From the NCBI GenBank assembly GCA_025453735.1, contig JALOPY010000161.1, forward strand, positions 1-6,771: a DNA stretch of 6,771 nt. Direction: 5' to 3'. The position numbers and the translations under genes were made by a program. The DNA comes from a bacterium. GTDB taxonomy: Bacteria > Zhuqueibacterota > Zhuqueibacteria > Thermofontimicrobiales > Thermofontimicrobiaceae. Below, piece by piece: positions 5,331-6,771 of the stretch (position 1 is its first letter; every line of letters begins with the position of its first letter). A model generated the notes under the pieces. It ran no database searches, had not been told where the DNA came from, and saw nothing but the letters and a program-made list of their open reading frames with translations.

Positions 5331-6771
5331 CTATTGCTGCGATATTGGGGTCCGGGTTTGAGAAGGTGCGGCCACCACCTCACTCAGCCGGAAATATATA
5401 CCCTCGACCAGCGTCCGCACGACCTCTAAGCGGAGGAGGGCGGCATCCCTCACACCAGCGCCCAGCCCGCCAATGCCAAGTGGCCCAGGCGCGATGCCGA
5501 AGGCTCCAGGGCGAATCTCATCGAGAACTAGCACCGCATCGTACGCGTTACGGGCAGCAAGAGTCGACTCAACCTGGGTGGAGAAGTGCGTGTCCAACGT
5601 CCACACCACCCACCATCGCAGCAGGGGTCGTACAATCACAATGGACTCCCCTTGCGGCAGGGCCGTTCTAAAATGCACGAGCTCTTGGTGGGCGGCAGGC
5701 ACCAGGGCTGTCTGGCGCAGCGTTTTCACCGCCAGCGCTCCGTGCAGCATCGCCACCAGCGCAAGAGGAGCGATTACAGCAACGGTTGTGGCCTTGCGAC
5801 AGACGAGGTACACGGCAGGGATCATTCCTGGTACGTACGCGAAAAGCGCGAGGCGATAATTCACGTCCGGGCGAAAGAGCGGTAGTGAGAGCGCGAAGGT
5901 TACGAACGTTGATACAACGAGGAGAACACGCGTGGGCGCATCCATTTCGGCGCGATGCCGCCACAGGGTGAAGACGCCAAGTACTCCCAGTGCGACACCG
6001 AGCCACACCTCAGCCGACTCGAAAAGTACCCGGAACGCCTCGTCCGGGAAACCGCGCAGCCACAGCCAGCACGGCGATCCCGCGAACAGCCAGCCCGGAG
6101 CGACTGCGGCGTGGATGAGGCGCTGTGCGCGCTCAGGATCAAGCGCGTACACGATTGCCAGGCAACCGGCCAGACATGACAACAGCACGATTCCCGGCAG
6201 CCAGACACGCGGGCGGACCGTCGGGGTTGCGACGCCCACGAGGAGGACACCTGCGGCGAAAACCACGCTCAGGACGAACCCGCTCATGTGAGTAAACGAC
6301 GCGAGGACGAACCAGAGAGCTGCCCACGCCAGTGTACACAGCCGGCCGCCATAAAGCCATTTGTACAAAGCGAATGCACATAAGAAGCTGAACGGGAGCG
6401 CGACGGCGTTCTTGATCATCCCCCCGGCCATGAATAGGATATTGCCCGACAAGACTGCCATGAGACCCACCAGGGCCACTGAAGCGGCGCCTTGGCCTGG
6501 CCGGTCACTGGGACGCTGGAACGCGCGCGCGAAGAGGAACACCGGCACGGCAAGCATTAGCGGGAAGAACGTATCGGTGATGCGCACCGCTGCGATAATT
6601 GCAGCGCGCTGCTCCATCACAAGCGAAAGGAGACGCGCGACGCCTGCCTGGACGTAGAAGAGGAGCGGGAAATCCGGGATGGCAAGCGCACCGCCCCGCA
6701 GAATGGCGCGGACCTGGACAAGGTAATAGGCGCCGTCATCACCGACCGCCAGCGGCGGCATGAGCGTGACC
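5331..6771 (-). CDS. Polytopic membrane protein, GT-C (GT39/PMT-like) glycosyltransferase candidate, N-terminus beyond the right edge
   Basis: The frame is open from the right edge to TAG 5333-5331. An ATG at 6761 is possible, but the frame continues upstream as VTL to the edge, and GT-C enzymes have a first membrane helix before the acidic motif, so the gene is probably truncated here. Numbering from that ATG, residues 7-14 (GDDGAYYL) fit the acidic DDGxYYL motif in the first outer loop of GT-C glycosyltransferases, followed by IPDFPLLFY. About nine hydrophobic helices follow (about 62-82, 92-110, 116-137, 141-178, 186-206, 251-267, 278-296, 301-320, 325-346). NAVALPF (118-124) and FTHMSGF (156-162) fit conserved positions of such membrane enzymes. 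The last 125 residues are a soluble-looking domain (RPLLRWWVVWTLDTHFST). Transfer of a lipid-linked sugar is inferred; donor and acceptor are unknown. Its GC content, about 60% by sampling, contrasts with about 40-45% in the other genes, suggesting transfer or a contig join. Confidence 0.7.
   Translation of the reverse strand, partial: VTLMPPLAVGDDGAYYLVQVRAILRGGALAIPDFPLLFYVQAGVARLLSLVMEQRAAIIAAVRITDTFFPLMLAVPVFLFARAFQRPSDRPGQGAASVALVGLMAVLSGNILFMAGGMIKNAVALPFSFLCAFALYKWLYGGRLCTLAWAALWFVLASFTHMSGFVLSVVFAAGVLLVGVATPTVRPRVWLPGIVLLSCLAGCLAIVYALDPERAQRLIHAAVAPGWLFAGSPCWLWLRGFPDEAFRVLFESAEVWLGVALGVLGVFTLWRHRAEMDAPTRVLLVVSTFVTFALSLPLFRPDVNYRLALFAYVPGMIPAVYLVCRKATTVAVIAPLALVAMLHGALAVKTLRQTALVPAAHQELVHFRTALPQGESIVIVRPLLRWWVVWTLDTHFSTQVESTLAARNAYDAVLVLDEIRPGAFGIAPGPLGIGGLGAGVRDAALLRLEVVRTLVEGIYFRLSEVVAAPSQTRTPISQQ

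Noticed and set aside
5345..6657. Many overlapping plus-strand and minus-strand ORFs of 60-130 codons across the GC-rich region
   Set aside because: They overlap the long membrane-protein frame, are rich in Arg/Pro/Ala/Ser low-complexity sequence typical of antisense or shifted GC-rich coding DNA, and lack RBSs and domains.

Overview
The window looks like a piece of a bacterial genome from the FCB group (Bacteroidota / Calditrichota / KSB1-like lineages). This is an inference from three things: a very long secreted protein built of CARDB/Ig-like beta modules, a DUF4382-type lipoprotein with a carboxypeptidase-regulatory-like tail, and what reads as the eroded end of a type IX secretion (T9SS) C-terminal sorting domain. 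No marker gene allows a firmer placement. Every gene I accept is on the minus strand, so transcription runs from high to low coordinates.

Layout from right to left in coordinates, which is the direction of transcription. At 6771-5331 lies a GC-rich (about 60% by hand count) partial gene for a polytopic membrane protein resembling GT-C fold (GT39/PMT-like) glycosyltransferases. Its start is beyond the right edge. At 5330-5000 is an AT-rich spacer with one copy of a 39-bp exact repeat that is almost a perfect palindrome. At 4999-4502 is a 165-aa integral membrane protein of unknown function. At 4501-3927 is a spacer holding the remnant of a T9SS-like sorting domain (4439-4290) and, just beyond it, a strong hairpin terminator (4244-4213). 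At 3926-3141 is a complete 261-aa lipoprotein with DUF4382 and carboxypeptidase-regulatory-like domains. Right after its stop come the second copy of the palindromic repeat (3130-3092) and a decayed partial duplicate of the lipoprotein's own C-terminus (3091-2988). From 2900 to the left edge runs a very long secreted modular beta-protein. Its frame is broken by an apparent single-base loss near 738-720; the -1 frame then stays open to position 1.

The proteins visible here point to the cell envelope and secretion (signal peptide, lipobox, membrane segments), but nothing ties them into one pathway or operon. The spacers are long and contain a terminator and repeats. I see no clear undescribed defence or mobile system. 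The most unusual items are the exact palindromic repeat pair, the two gene fossils, the frameshift in the long secreted protein, and the sharp base-composition step around 5290-5340. That step could be horizontal transfer or a contig-joining artefact.
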